Assembly: GCA_015844335.1 (NCBI GenBank) | Contig: JADLZL010002437.1 | Coordinates: forward strand, 124,001-188,000 | Origin: Chrysopogon serrulatus | Lineage: Eukaryota > Streptophyta > Magnoliopsida > Poales > Poaceae | Direction: 5' to 3' | DNA length: 64,000 nucleotides | Shown: positions 25,041-37,789 of the stretch, piece by piece | How positions within the stretch are numbered: position 1 is the first letter of the stretch | Layout: every line of letters begins with the position of its first letter | The notes under the pieces: model-generated | Database searches by the model: none | The model's input: the letters and a program-made list of their open reading frames with translations, nothing else | What the model was told of the DNA's origin: nothing | Made by a program: the position numbers and the translations under genes

Positions 25041-27528
25041 ATGAGAATGAGATTCCCCTCTGAGCTCTGAGCTCTGAGCTCTGCCGCGTGGGAGAATCTC
25101 CTCCGACCTCCGTCCGTCGGCTGGCTCGTGGCTCCGATTGACTCGGACCTTTGCCTTGGGGGTTTCAAGTTTGAACCTGCAAGCTTTAATTTGTCCCTAG
25201 CAGCTTGCCCGCGCCTTGTCCCGCGCGCCACGCACGCCGCCGCGGCCTAGTGAGTGTGGCATGTGCGCGCCGCAGCGCGAATCGCTGCGGCATCCGCGGC
25301 CGGCCGGCGACGAGACGAGGCGACCAATCGACGAGCTAGAGCTAGACTGCTCGTCGTCGAAACGACGACGACGGCCCTGGCCCTGCGTGGACAACGTACT
25401 ACGTCGCCAGTGAGTCTCTCCGGCCATTCGATCGGCCGGCCGCCTCATTATTACTAGTGATAAACGCGCGCCCCTGCGCGCGGGGCTGGTGCCAAAAACA
25501 TGAAGGGCAAATACGGGTCATAGCAGCGAAGAAGCATACATAGTTAAGTCTACATTAAGTTCTGACTTCGCACAATACCGAGGGCCAGAAGTAGCTGCAG
25601 AATACGTTGGCCATAGTAATGAACGGTAGAGTTGTTTCATGCTAAACTTCAATAGACAATACATAGATAAGTCGTACTAACACAAAAGCACTACATAAAC
25701 TACTGCCCTTGCAGGTCGTACAGAGTCAGCAACAGTCTCTTCGCGGGTGTTTGAGATGACCACAGAAGTCATGATGATCTACACTCTTCAGTATAGCTTC
25801 CAGCTGCGATCAGACTCCCAGCCATGCTCATGGTCATCACTTTCCAAAATATAGGAAAGCATCCTGTCACAATTGAGCTAAGTACAGTTATCAAGATGAA
25901 AAGAAGAAAAATATAGGGAAGCAGGAAAAACCGAGATAGAATAGCGTCAACACCAAAACTGAATTATCAAATTAAACCAATCCAGAATTGAAGTATCATC
26001 CACACACTGACCTACAGTTCTCTACCTATATGTCCAAATTAAATTCCAAGAGACACAACAAATCACCAGTATATGTAGCACCAACCCTCAACATGGATAT
26101 TTATTGACCAAATTTCATAAGGAATTATATAGCCACTGCAAATCACCAGAACCTGTAGCAAGGATCCTCACCAGGGATCTGTATTCAGTAGAACATCTAT
26201 TTTTTTGTTGCCTCTTAAGACTTTGTAGCAGGATTAGCCCAGGAAAGAAGCATTCTTTGTTCTCTATACAATAGAGGTAGTAAGATGCAACCCTTAAATC
26301 GCTAATGAAATTTATTGTTTGAAAAAAACTGCAGATAACATAGAAGCAAACAAGCTACGATAGAAAAAGACAAATCTGATCATACTAAATTCGGATGTAT
26401 AATAAGTAAGGACATGTAAACATGCATGAAGAATTACAGACTTCATCATGCAACGCTAGTGATGCGCAACAAAAGTGGATCACTAATTGAACCAAAAGGA
26501 ATATCAAGGCTAAATTTCACCTCTGCACTTGAGCAGAGCACGTTCCAAATTCGATGAAGCTTAGGTCTCACAAACAGCACTATGCAATCTTACCTAAATC
26601 CAAATGCATTTAAGGCAGGAGTCGACCACCACAAACAAAAAAAAAAAGTGTAATTGACACATTCTGCATATGCCTTATTTTACGCCTGCATCATAATCAT
26701 ACCAAATCTTAGTTTATTAGGAGTAATGCAGCAAGCATGTATGGGAAAAAACGAAACTGATCTGTAGGCACGTCTAACTGAATAGGTCCAAAGAACAAAA
26801 GGTAATGTTTGTGAGCAACAGTAATTAGGCTAAGCAATTATATTTGTTAAATAAACTTGGACAACCAAATGTAATATAGGTGTAAGAGGAAAACACGAAA
26901 TGTCGTGCTTCATAGAGTGCAGTAGCTGCTTAAGCCGTGCCACTGCAATTTTATTCCTGAAACATGTCTTCCATACACAAAAACTACTAAATAGACCTCG
27001 AATTTCTAAAGAAGGAACTGCATCATCAAGAATCCTCTACTTGAAGACAGTAATGATCAAGCATGATTATATATTACATTACAAAGAGCAAGCAACAATC
27101 CATCTCTAGTTGAACCTAAAAAGAGAATATCATGCCCACAACCAAATGGAGGAACCAATAACACAAGATGCTACATCTTTACTGAAGGAAGCAATTATAC
27201 AATACTCCAAATCTCACATGGCACTGGTAGTCTGGTACCACCTAGGCCAACAATTTCAAGACTGACCTTTTTTTGTCATGCACTTTAGGCGATAGGATCT
27301 TTACAGCATTCCAACAGGAAACAAACCCTTCTGTCGCCCATAACCTGCATACACAGGAGCAAGAAAGCCTCATTAATTAGTTGCATACATTGAGAACAAT
27401 CAGGTGGGAAACATCGTCCCAGTGACAAAGCACAAATCCTGATGAAATCAATGCCATTTGGTGCAGGAGGCCAAAAAACTGAGCTTGAATAAATACTAAT
27501 GCAATAATGAGGGGCATACTACTCTCAC

Positions 27529-27593
27529 CTAGCAAACCAAAAGTCACCAATTTTCAATATGATGGCATCGCCGTTGGTCAATTGGAGAATGTT
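27529..27593 (-). pseudogene. Captured kinase-like exon, degraded
   Basis: A 65-nt exon on the minus strand bounded by AG (27595-27594) and GT (27528-27527) encodes NILQLTNGDAIILKIGDFWF plus AR. It resembles the catalytic-loop to DFG segment of protein kinases of the ATG1/ULK kind (…LKIGDFGFAR), but the DFG glycine is tryptophan, which would abolish metal binding. The next splice-consistent exon (from about 27347 downward) continues in frame for about 35 codons with no kinase similarity, ending in a stop. This fits a chimeric transcript in a Helitron. The family assignment rests on this short match alone. Confidence 0.4.
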
Positions 27594-28389
27594 CTGCAAG
27601 TTTCACAGATTGATCAGTATTTGAAGCAATTGATGTATCTCAGAAACATAAGACAGTAATCAACCATAGCTAGCGAAAACAAATGAACATGTGGAAAAGT
27701 ACAATATGTAATCATGTACTTTCAGTAAATGTCTCTGGTCTTTCATATTAGATGGAACTGAAATTGATTGAGGCTAACGCATTTGATTAAATTTTAGTGG
27801 CTATTTATAAAGTGTGCACAAGCACCTATAGTAAACATCTTTTAACTTCACACGGCCAAACACCCTATAGGTCCTCTGTACACAAACAGACAATCATCCA
27901 TCCCAAGTAGTAGTACCAATCAAGCTAATCAGGAGCAAGTCCTTGGCTACGGCCTTTAGTATTCAGCCATGCTTGTGCAGAAAAGCATCGATGTTGCCTC
28001 TGTCATACTACTCGAGTCTGCGGTGAAAAAGTACGCGGCAACAAACACATGTTTAAAAGAACAAAAAAAACATCCCCCAAAAGATTTTGTAACACGCCAA
28101 GGAAAGAAACCCAAACAAAATCCATAGCTACGTCAGTATCATTCAGGAGCAGCATATATATTACAAACCATAAAGAACAAAAGAACTGAAAAGGGTAAAT
28201 CATTAGAGAGATTGAAATCCGAGGGAATCATACCAGCAGCAGCAACAGCACAATCTCGTTCAGAAGCAACACAAGATGCCTCTCCCCTACAGCAGCGCAG
28301 CTGCAAAAAGGCAAACAGAAGAAACAGAGAAACCATTAGCGTGAATCCTCAGCTCTAGCTGCAAAATCTGAACAAGCCCGCTGCAAGCT

Positions 28390-29800
28390 GTCTACCTTAA
28401 CGGCAGCTGGAACATAGACCACTGTCTCCGGCACCCTCCCGTGGTACCCTCACACGCCTGAAGCACCTCCGTTGCCCATGCGCCGCTAAAAAAGAGCCAC
28501 CAAGCTGTGCGGGCATTCCCTCGAACACTAACTGTGCGGGCATTCCATCGAACACCTCTCTGGCGCCTAGCACCAGCACAACTGTGCGGGCATTCCACCA
28601 GAACACCTGGGTCTATGTCAGCACAACCAGCACCTCCCTTCCACGCCGCGGTGCGGCCCCTCGCCCCGCCCATGTGCAGCAGTGCGCCGCAGCGCTGGGG
28701 CCACCCTCGCCTCGTGCCCACAGCCCGGGGCACTGCCAGCGCCCGATCTGCCCCGCCCGGGGAAGCCCTCGCTGGGCCACTGCGCAACCGTCGAGGCCGA
28801 TGCCGCCCGTGCGGTGCTTGAGGCGGCAGCGCCGAGCCCACGTGTCTGCGCCACCGGGGCGTTGTGTCCACCGGTCGCGCCGCCGAGAGGGGCGCGTTAG
28901 GCAGCCATGGGAGGCCTCTGCGCCGGGACCCGCCCATTCTGGGGATCGCGAGGCGCCCCGTCGATCCTCCGCGTCGATGCCTCGCTCTCCGCCTAAGAGA
29001 GAGGGGGCAGAAGTAAATGAGCTCCCGTCATTCGACCCGTCGGGGCGCCGTCGCACTCTTTGGGAGACCCTCGCCGGTCGCGGCCGACCTCCGGGCGCCT
29101 CGCCCAAAGCCCACCTCCATTTCCCTGCCCACCTCGCTGAGGAGGCAAACGAATCCACAAAATGAAGAAGCCGCCTAGCTTTTTATCCGCCGCCGCCTGG
29201 AGCATGCAGGCCCACCGACACTTGCGTAACCAATCGCCGTTCGACAATGCCTCGGCCTCCACCAATCTCCATTCGACAATGAAGAAGCGGGCGACGCCGG
29301 CCGCCGCGGCGCCGCGGAAGTCGAGACAGGGGGGCCTCTCCCACCCACCAATCCGAGGTCGACAACGGACCTACTCCGCAGCCACCTCGGGGCTCGGCAA
29401 GGCACCCGGCCCGCAAGTGCGAAGTAGCCAACCGGCGCTCGACAACGCCCGGGCCGGGTCAGAGCGGCAAGCCGGCAGGACCAACGCATCGCGCCCTTCA
29501 CCGGCCTCCGGGGGGGCCACAGGATAACAGGCCCCATCCGTCGGGCGCCCATATCGCCGAGACAGAACGATAGCGCCACCCCCGTCGCTCCCCCCGCCAG
29601 CACCACCCATGGAAAGGTGGCCCCTCCCGTCAGCCCCACCCTCGCCGGCGCGGAGCCCGCTAGCGTCGGGCGGCGGCGCGCACAGCCACCGGATGCGGAT
29701 CCGGCGGCGCACAGTAACTCCGGTGACGTGGCCGGGGCGAGGGCGCGTTCAGTCCCGCCGCTCTAAAGACAGTAAATTTTACGGTGGAGACTGGAGAGGA
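28390..29800. other. GC-rich segment at the right side of the presumed Helitron
   Basis: Open on both strands for long stretches because of composition. A motif CTGTGCGGGCATTCCA occurs three times (about 28507-28600), and CATTCGACAATG / GTTCGACAATG recur near 29240 and 29270. No domain is recognised. Confidence 0.4.
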
Positions 29801-29829
29801 CGGGCAGACGCGCAGGCGTGCATGCATTA

Positions 29830-31380
29830 GGTTACTCCGTAGCTAAAATTGCATTGCATGTGCACCCCTGCAGCATCGTCGTCGCACTCGCATCGCACCA
29901 CCAGAGCAGGCCTGTGCTAGTGTGCTAGTAGGGGATGCACGGTGCGTGCAGCGTGCAGCGGCGTGGCGTGGCTGGTGGTGCCTGCGTCGTGCCGCATGCG
30001 CTTGCACCGGTGCACGCACGCACCACGCGCGCACTGCACTGCACTGCACCCTTCTGTTTCAGTTTATTATTTTTACTCATTACAAATATTATTATTATCC
30101 TCGATCTCATGCCCCTTTTAGCTTTAATTTGCGCGCGCGATGTGGAGATACAGTATATAGCATCGGCATCGTGCCATGGCGTGAAAGCACGCATGTATAT
30201 GCTTGCGTGTGCCACTAGCGGCTAGTAGCTTAAGCGTGTTAATTAACTTATTGGCTTTACCATGTGCTCGCTCCATGCTTCTGCTTGGCGTGCATGGGCG
30301 CATCGTGGGTGGCTTATAACTAGTACATTATTAACCCTCTCCGTCCGTACGGCTCGTCACGTGAGACTGATGAGACGTACCCGATCGAGTCGAGTCACCG
30401 AGGCTCCGGCTCGGCTCGCTTCGGCGCTCCGCGTCGACCGCCGGGCCGGCAAAGGATTTGGTGAAATTACCCGTGACGAGACGCACATGCACGCAGCGAC
30501 GACGCGGGCTCTGTCCGGTCCGGCCGTCTCGCCCCCAGACGAAACACGGGGCATGCAGGCATGTGCCAGAATCTAACAAGGATAACAAGGTCGACGCACG
30601 ACACGACACCACACGCTGCTACCAGTTGCAGTGGTAGCAGTAATAACTAACGGTATTGTACCACTAGCGATTGACTGGAGCCGTGTACTTGCGGGATTAA
30701 TTGTACCATCGGTCCGCCCGACGTACCGGGTGGAATAATAATAACTAACGGTAACGGCCTCTCTTATCGTACTGCAATTAACTGAGCAGCGCCAATCGCA
30801 TTGAGGCTTGGAAGACGCACAGTACTCCTCTCTCCTCCCTTTGTTACTGTGCTATACGTACATGCACTGCATAGTAGTACGTAGTACTCCTAGTAGTCCT
30901 ACCATCGATGAGATTTGAGATGGGGAGGGAGGCGTCGTACCGACGAGATACATACATACATACTCTGACAGGGGAAACGAATTCAATGGCCTGTTGTCCA
31001 TTTCAAACTGTACTACAACGGCACGGCCAGTAAAAATCCCAAGTTGACGACTCCTGCAAAAACACCACCACCACACACAGAGTATCGCTGAACGAGTTTA
31101 GGCCGTATGTGGGGGGGTAGGCCCAACGTTTGCGCCGCAGGCCTGCCTGGTTGCCGAAGCCGGAGACGAAGAGGGGGCCCGGCCCGTCGTAGCCCATCAT
31201 TACCTCGGCCCACACGGCCCATCCCGATAGTGCCATGCCAGCCCGATCTCGCGTCGAACTGGGGAAGGAAGTTCCACGCGGACGGACGGGTTCCGTTCTT
31301 CTCGTCTCGGTCAGCTCGCTTCGTGACTCGTGACTCCTCTCCTCTCCTCTCTCGATCGATTGCTTCCTCTCCTCCACTGT
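29830..31380. other. Intergenic region upstream of the p24 gene
   Basis: No supported gene. The last few hundred bases hold CT-rich stretches (CTCTCCTCTCCTCTC near 31335) expected around a plant transcription start. Confidence 0.5.
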
Positions 31381-31454
31381 CAGGGCGCGGGGAAGCGCCG
31401 CCCAGATCGCCGGAGGCGAGCGGCGACCTCTCTAGCTCCGGAGCGCACCAGCAG

Positions 31455-31813
31455 GTAACGAGTCTCCGCGCGCCGCCCAACTCCCCCTCTCCGTTCCCAC
31501 ACCGATCGGCGATTTTATCCATAGGGCATCATGCGGTGCGGCCCCGGTCAGATCTCGCTCCGGTACTCGCTGCCTGCCCGATCGAAGCCTGGAGTCGCAG
31601 GGTCGGGAGCAGACTCCCATCCAGCGGAGCCTTCCCCTACGGCGGCTGCTGCTGCGGTGCTTTACCGGGCAGGCCGCGTGCTTTGCCCCGGTTTTCGCCG
31701 TCCAGCCTACCCCGTTCCTCCCCCAATCCAGCCCTTCCTAGCCGTGTTTCGCCCCTGATCCACCTGATCTGTTCCTATATCCCTGTTCTCAGCTTGGGAT
31801 TTCGTCTCTGCAG
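31455..31813 (+). other. Probable intron in the 5' untranslated region of the p24 gene
   Basis: Donor GCAG|GTAACG at 31455 and acceptor TCTCTGCAG ending at 31813 bracket a C/T-rich stretch just upstream of the start codon at 31869. Leader introns are common in plant housekeeping genes. Confidence 0.55.
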
Positions 31814-31868
31814 GGGAGGCTCGTGGAATCAGTAGGCGTTTTTCGCAGTGGTGGCAGCAGAGCCCACC

Positions 31869-34283
31869 ATGGGGGGCCTGAGCTGGAGAACGGTGTGCTG
31901 TTTATCGGTGCTCTGCGCCGTGCTGTTCTGGCGCCCTGCAGAAGGCATCCGCTTCGTGATTGACCGGGAAGAGTGCTTCTCGCATAACGTGGAGTACGAG
32001 GGGGATACTGTACATGTATCCTTCGTCGTCATCAAGGCTGACACCCCGTGGCATTACAGCGAGGAAGGCGTCGATCTTGTGGTAAGGGACTACTGATTCT
32101 GTCTGAGCCTTTTGGTGTCCGACAGTAACTGGAAAATTAACTATACATGTAAATGTTTGATTGATGCATCCTTGGGTCAGAACTAGGAAGGCTTATTGCC
32201 CCTTGATTGCTGGTTGTTCTGCTTATTCTGTTTCCCACAGCATCTCTGAACCTATAGTATTGTTATTATTACAGCAGTCTTGAACTCATGATGACATGAT
32301 GCTTGTGTATCAAAATTTGTGTTTGTGTCAAAATATATTGCATTGTATTTTCAGAACTTGGTTACTTTAGCAGTTCAAATTATGTGCCACCCTTTAGGTT
32401 TTCGCCGGTTTGTTGTTTCAGCAAGTGTGCCTGCGACAAACTTATGGTTTATAGTATTTGTTGGAAGTTGCCCTGCATGCTTGCAGTCACTTGTACAACA
32501 GAAACAACAAAACCTTCTAGAACCAAGCAATTTAGTGTTGGCTAGAGATGAAATCCAACATGAGACACCAACAAAAGGAAAAAGAACAGCACCATTAATA
32601 TAAATTTCGTAAAACCATAGGAATACCACCAATAGTAGTATTATTACTAGGGAATCTAATGCATAATTCACCTTTCTCCAGCACTAAACAACTACTAGGG
32701 TACAACGATGAAGTGATTGAACTAATAATTCAGCAAAATTATACATGCACTTGTGCTACTGTTTAAAGGGGTTGCATCATAGGTTATGCATGTGAAGGAA
32801 ATAAAGGTTGCAATGGCCCATTGATCGAATGGAGATTATATCGCTACAGTCCAATTATCGGATGGATGCTGGTGTGGGGCTTCAAGCATATTCCATGATC
32901 TGTGATACTAAATAGCCTTAACTAAAGCTGTTTGCTGCATCATTTTCTGACTGATAGATAACATAATATGAAATTTAAAGTTTTGAATTATGTAGATGTG
33001 AGCTATTCGATCTGTGCAATGAAAAAAGAAATCTTCGATTTGATCTGTTCCTTTTTACTGTTAATCTTTGATAACTAATAGGTCCTTAAGAACATCATTG
33101 TGGGCCTATCCCCAAGAAATTAGTTGGCACCAGTTTTTCAATTTTGACCTCCTATTGGTTTAATCGAACCTAATTTTCAACTCCTGTCCTTTCTTTTGCC
33201 ACAACAAATTTTTGATGGAAGCACTGTTGAACTTTTCTCGGTTTAGAAATTTCCCTTGTTTTACCTAATGTTCCTACTATGACACCTTGACTAATGACAG
33301 GTTAAGGATCCTAATGGCGCTCAAGTCCGTGATTCTCGAGATAAGACTAGTGATAAGTTTGAGTTCATAGTTCAGAAGAGAGGAGTCCATCGCTTCTGCT
33401 TTGTGAATAAATCTCCATATCACGAGACTATAGACTTTGATGTCCATGTTGGCCATTTTTCTTATTTCGAGCAGCATGCCAAAGATGGTAATAAGATAAT
33501 GACTTCTAATGTTCTATTAATTTCAGTTATAAAAAATGTAGCACTCAACCTCTGTTTTCTGGATGTCACACAGAGCATTTTGCACCACTTTTTGAGCAAA
33601 TAGCCAAGTTAGATGAGGCACTTTACAATATTCAGTTTGAACAGCACTGGCTAGAGGCCCAAACTGACCGTCAAGCAATATGTAAGTATTATCACCTTTT
33701 ACCTTCTCCTTAAAAATACTATTTTGAGTGTTGAAAACCTTACACCCCTGTCTTGTTTAATTTGTAACTTGATATTGTGAGGAGTCATATGCACAATAGT
33801 TCTTGGTGATTTCTGGGCAGGTGTGATGAGCAATAGACATTAATATCATGAAAGAATAACTTAACAGAACTTGTAAGTTTGAAAATATCTAGATCAATTT
33901 TATATAGGAGTCAAGGTAAACCTGTATTGAATTTCTGTTGTGGCGAGCTAAACAAGTCTCATGCTGTTCTATTTTGCTTGCATTTTTTTTAATGATGCTC
34001 CTAGCTTCAGTATCTGTTCTCATGCTTCCTTCCTACTCAGTGAATTGCCTCTTTACATTTTTTACCTTGGTTTATCTAAGCTGCTATTAAACTTTGTCAA
34101 GCTGGTACCATCCCATGATCAGTGAGCTAATCATCTCTCCTCCTGTCAGTGAATGAAAACATGAGCAGGAGGGCAGTCCATAAGGCGCTCTTCGAGTCAG
34201 CGGCACTGATTGCCGCCAGCGTCATCCAAGTCTATCTCCTGCGCCGGCTCTTTGAGCGCAAGCTGGGGACGTCTAGGGTTTAA
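31869..34283 (+). CDS. p24-beta family (emp24/GOLD) transmembrane cargo receptor
   Basis: p24 proteins cycle between ER and Golgi and help package cargo into COPI/COPII vesicles. Exons: 31869-32081, 33301-33487, 33574-33681, 34150-34283, all with GT-AG borders, giving 213 residues and an unbroken frame. Seen in order: signal peptide (1-26), GOLD domain with the disulfide cysteines C36 and C104 (IDREECFSHNVEYEGDTVHV, VHRFCFVNKSPYHETIDFDV), coiled coil (about 135-175, FEQHWLEAQTDRQAI), membrane helix (about 182-200) and a short cytosolic tail RRLFERKLGTSRV. Length and sequence fit the plant beta subfamily, closest to p24-beta3 as I remember it. The start is chosen because CCACCATGG is a strong context directly before the signal peptide. 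This is the only conserved gene in the window without a suspicious indel. Confidence 0.95.
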
Positions 34284-36190
34284 GAGACTTCCAGTAGCCA
34301 ACTCCCCCTTGTAGCCACCATGGTCAATACCGAGATAATCGTTACACCTGTAATCAGATGGTTGCTAGATCAGCTAATACTGCTTGTTTGTGGGCTTTAG
34401 TTACATGTAATCTCTTGTGATTCCACAGATGATAACTCTTCAAGTTTAAACCGTCAATTAGCCTTCATTTGCCAGTCAACATTTTTTCCCGACCTTGTTT
34501 CTGTAGTATATATACAGTACAACCAAGGCTCTGTCTGTACAAGATAGAGATTTTCTGTTCCGGTGTACAGCACGACGGACGAATGAGTTGCCGTAGACAG
34601 ATCGGATAGTGTACTCACGATGCGCCCGTTGAGCATGAGACGGGGGCTGGAACGGACCTGTTCTCTATGGATAATAAATGGCTGGTCCTCCAGCCGAACA
34701 GGGCAAAATTGAAGACGGAGAGGAGGATTGCCAGCCTCAGCTGCCGGCCATCTGCCTGCCCATCTAGATGGAAATCTGGAGTGTGGACGCAGTCACAGGC
34801 CCACAACACATGTGTGCCGTGTCGATGCGCTTTGGCTTTGGCAGCATGCGTAGTGACCGAGGGCGGCTGGCCCTGCCCAACCAATCGAATTCATCAGCGC
34901 CCAACCACCCTGCCTGAATTCAGTTACTGATCGGTTGCAACGCGGCGTTCAGCTGTTTCTGTGTATTGCGTGGAGCTAATTCTGAAAAATGAAAGACTGC
35001 ATGCACAGTTCATGGTTTGGTTCATTCTGGTAACATTTGTTGTCATGTCAGAGCAGAGCAGATGTTTAGCATCACTTCATTGTGCGACTGAAGATGCTGT
35101 CAGGTCAGAGCAGATGTTCACAGAATCATCAGGATGGAGTGCCCCCTGTATCATGGACCGGCTTAAGTGCCGTGCCGCTGTTTGGTGCGTGCGAGAGAGC
35201 TTAGGCCCGCATCGATGAAGAGAATGATGAATTGGTGGACAGCAACGTGTGAACCAGTAAGACTTGCAGCGGCAAGCATACTTGGAGCAACGGCAGGACA
35301 GGCTTCCCGAGTCCGCATGGAGCTCGGGACCGGTAGCAGCTAGGCGGCGTAATCAATGTCGCACAATTTTGCAGCTCTGGCAGGATCAGGATTAAGGGAG
35401 ACGAACGAACGTGAACGTGGCTGAACAGTGAACAGTCACAGTCACCTTGGCGATTCGGTGGTGGCATAGCTGGCCAAGAGGTGACCAGTGCCAGTGCCCA
35501 CCACGAGAGGCTCTCAACGGAACGAGCAGCTCGGCATGTCGTCCCAGGGCAGGGAAAAACTGCCGAGCCGACGCCGACGCAACGGCCAGCGGCGCCGCGT
35601 GCCGTGCGGGCAGACGCCACCCGCGCGCACGCCGAAATGGCCGACGCCCCCGTGCAACGAGGATGGGCGACAACCATGCACCGAGAGCACCGTGGTGACG
35701 CGACCACCCACCCCATCTGCTGATCCGCATCGCATTCAAGGCGCAGGCTAAGCTTCGTTCCGGCTTCATCAGCGGTCAGCGCCGCAGACGCGACGGGCCC
35801 GCGGCGGGCCCGCGGCCGCCGCCCGACGCCGCCCAAGGCATCCATCCAGAAGCAAGCAGGCGAGGCGAGCAACGGCTGGGGTGGCGACGGGAGCGCGTTT
35901 CGCATGAGCAACGGCCAACGGCGCGCGCTGCAACGACGAGAGCGGACTCAGCGGAGCGGAGCAGCGGCAGATGGGGACACGTCGTCGTGGCTCGACGCTG
36001 GTAGCCGCCGCGTACTGTACGTACACTTGCACGCCGCCCGTCGCTGCGGCTGACTGACACCTACGACGTGCCACTGTGTGCGACTGTACGCGACGGCGAC
36101 ACGTAACGGGGGAAGGAATTCAATGCGTCATCCAACTCTCACCGCCCCGGCTTCAATGCGCGCCTCCCGTCCCGTCGCGCCGCCCCGCCC
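34284..36190. other. Intergenic between p24 and LTP genes
   Basis: Includes the p24 3' untranslated region. Overlapping open frames at 35.2-36.0 kb on both strands have no domain and look compositional. Confidence 0.5.
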
Positions 36191-36194
36191 AGCC

Positions 36195-36200
36195 TATAAA
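36195..36200 (+). promoter_or_regulatory. TATA box of the lipid-transfer protein gene
   Basis: CCTATAAACG lies about 195 bp upstream of the ATG at 36392, with a pyrimidine-rich tract (about 36230-36255) where transcription would start. Confidence 0.7.
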
Positions 36201-36391
36201 CGCCGGCCGGCCGGCCGCACACGCCGTCCTCATTTTCGTTTCCCTCCTCCTCTTCTGGCACGAGGACCCAAGCAAATAAAGAAGCCAGCGGCGACCGACG
36301 ACCGGCCAGCCACCCTTCGCGAGCACATCAGCAGCACTCGGCGTAGCCAGGCCAGCAGGTCGGTGTCGGTCGTGAGAGGACGAGGAGCAGC

Positions 36392-37789
36392 ATGGCCAGC
36401 AGGAGGCAGCAGCAGTGGTGGTGGTGCGTGCTGCTGCTGCTGGCGGCGTGGTGCTGCGCCGCGGCCACCGCACAGTCGTCGCCGCCGGCGGACCCGCTGC
36501 AGAGCAAGTGCCAGGGGGACTTCGGGAAGCTGACGGACTGCATGGACTACGCGACGGGCCACGCGGCGTCGCCGTCCTCCACCTGCTGCAGCGACGCCGG
36601 CGACACGGAGAAGGCGCGGCCCGAGTGCCTGTGCTACATCATCCAGCAGGTGCACGCGGGGCGCAACCAGGTGCAGTCCTCGGCCTGCGCTTCGACCGCC
36701 TCCTCGCGCTCCCCGCCGCCTGCAACCTCCCCAACGCCAACGTCTCCCTCTGCAACAGTGAGGACTCTACTGCCGCCTCTCCTCCAATTTGTATTTATTT
36801 TGCCTGGTGCTCCAAAATGGTGATTTGCTAGCTCTTGATTTCACCGCGGCTGATAGTAACAACATGCTTCTGCAAACGGGAAACGAATTGGTGAATTTTT
36901 TGGGGGAAAACAGAATACTACTGCATCCCCATTTCCATCTCGTAATTTGGGTCAAAATTAGTAATACTATTAGTACAAACTTAACAAGGAAATCATCAAA
37001 CTGTTGTGGCCAAGTGGGCTGCGTGCTTTGATTGGGCCGGCTTTGGGTGGATCTGATCTCCATCTCCATGTGCCAGCCCATGCTCGTAACTTCTTACTTT
37101 TTCCCTCCCTTGTTTATTTCACAAAAAAAGATACCTTGTTTTGTTTTTTTATTTTCTAGGAATAAACTGATTTCAAATTTAACCAAATATATAAGATAAT
37201 GCTATTTTTATGATATATCATTAGATTAAATATGTAACTAATTTCATAATAAATTTATTTATTTAGAGATACAAATTTTGTACTACTTTTTATAATTATT
37301 AGTCAAACCCATTCTTTTGGGGAGGGAGTCTGTCTAGTTCTTTTGCTCTGAGTTTTTTTTTTTTTTTTTGTTGGAAAAAAAGTGATATATTTCATATTAG
37401 CATAGTTATTAAGCAGTTAAACATTCCGGATGTTATTTTTATCGATTTTTCCGTTGGTAATAATTCCTGATGCCTGATGATGCCCTCCCCTGCCTGCTAT
37501 AGACTTGCTGAACCTGAAACCGGGCTCGCCGGACTACGCCCTCTTCGCCAACGCCTCCAAGAGTGAGTGCTCTCAGCTCTGAGCCCTTCGTCTCACTCCC
37601 ACCCAGTAACCCACTGGCACTGAACTAACTAGCAACCTTCGTCACTGTTGTCCTGCAGTCATGCCATCAGCCGGCGGCAATCCGGCGAGCGACAGCACCG
37701 CCAGCAGCGGTGTCATGAAGCTCAAGGCCGGGGTCCGTGGCAGCGTCGCGCTCGCTGTGGTCTCCGCGATCGTCTCGTCAATCTTCTGA
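36392..37789 (+). CDS. GPI-anchored non-specific lipid-transfer protein, frameshifted
   Basis: LTPG-type proteins bind lipids at the outer plasma membrane and cell wall and help export cuticular lipids. Exons: 36392-36757, 37503-37562, 37659-37789. Seen: signal peptide MASRRQQQWWWCVLLLLAAW to about residue 28, then the eight-cysteine motif (C, C, CC, CLC, C, C) with DFGKLTDCMDYATG, STCCSDAG, PECLCYIIQQVH, and a serine/alanine-rich C-terminal part with a hydrophobic tail (VALAVVSAIVSSIF) as for a GPI signal. The frame breaks near 36677-36681: after NQVQS the family sequence LGLRFDRLLALPAACNLPNA continues one frame over, as if one C were missing. As read, translation stops early and loses the last two cysteines. 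The downstream exon phases fit only the corrected frame (about 185 residues), so a sequence error is more likely than a dead gene. Confidence 0.87.

Larger units (their letters stand above)
25454..29800 (-). mobile_element. Helitron with captured gene sequence (5' end not fixed)
   Basis: The 3' end is clear on the minus strand: a hairpin GCCCCGCGCGCAGGGGC, then a short spacer and CTAG (25457-25454) followed by host T. To its right lies about 4.3 kb of intron-like AT-rich sequence with splice-like junctions, then GC-rich sequence at 28.4-29.8 kb, a composition seen in gene-capturing grass Helitrons. A canonical 5' TC terminus was not found; 29800 is only where the GC-rich part ends, so the right boundary is a guess. 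Confidence 0.5.

Noticed and set aside
27347..27593. A functional kinase gene
   Set aside because: Only one short exon looks kinase-like, the DFG glycine is replaced, and the following exon does not continue the kinase fold.
28390..29640. Open frames of 150-193 codons on both strands
   Set aside because: Compositional in GC-rich DNA, no recognised family, no splice-consistent continuation.
35201..36074. A 236-codon minus-strand frame upstream of the LTP gene
   Set aside because: No domain, with overlapping alternatives in other frames; it lies in the LTP promoter side.
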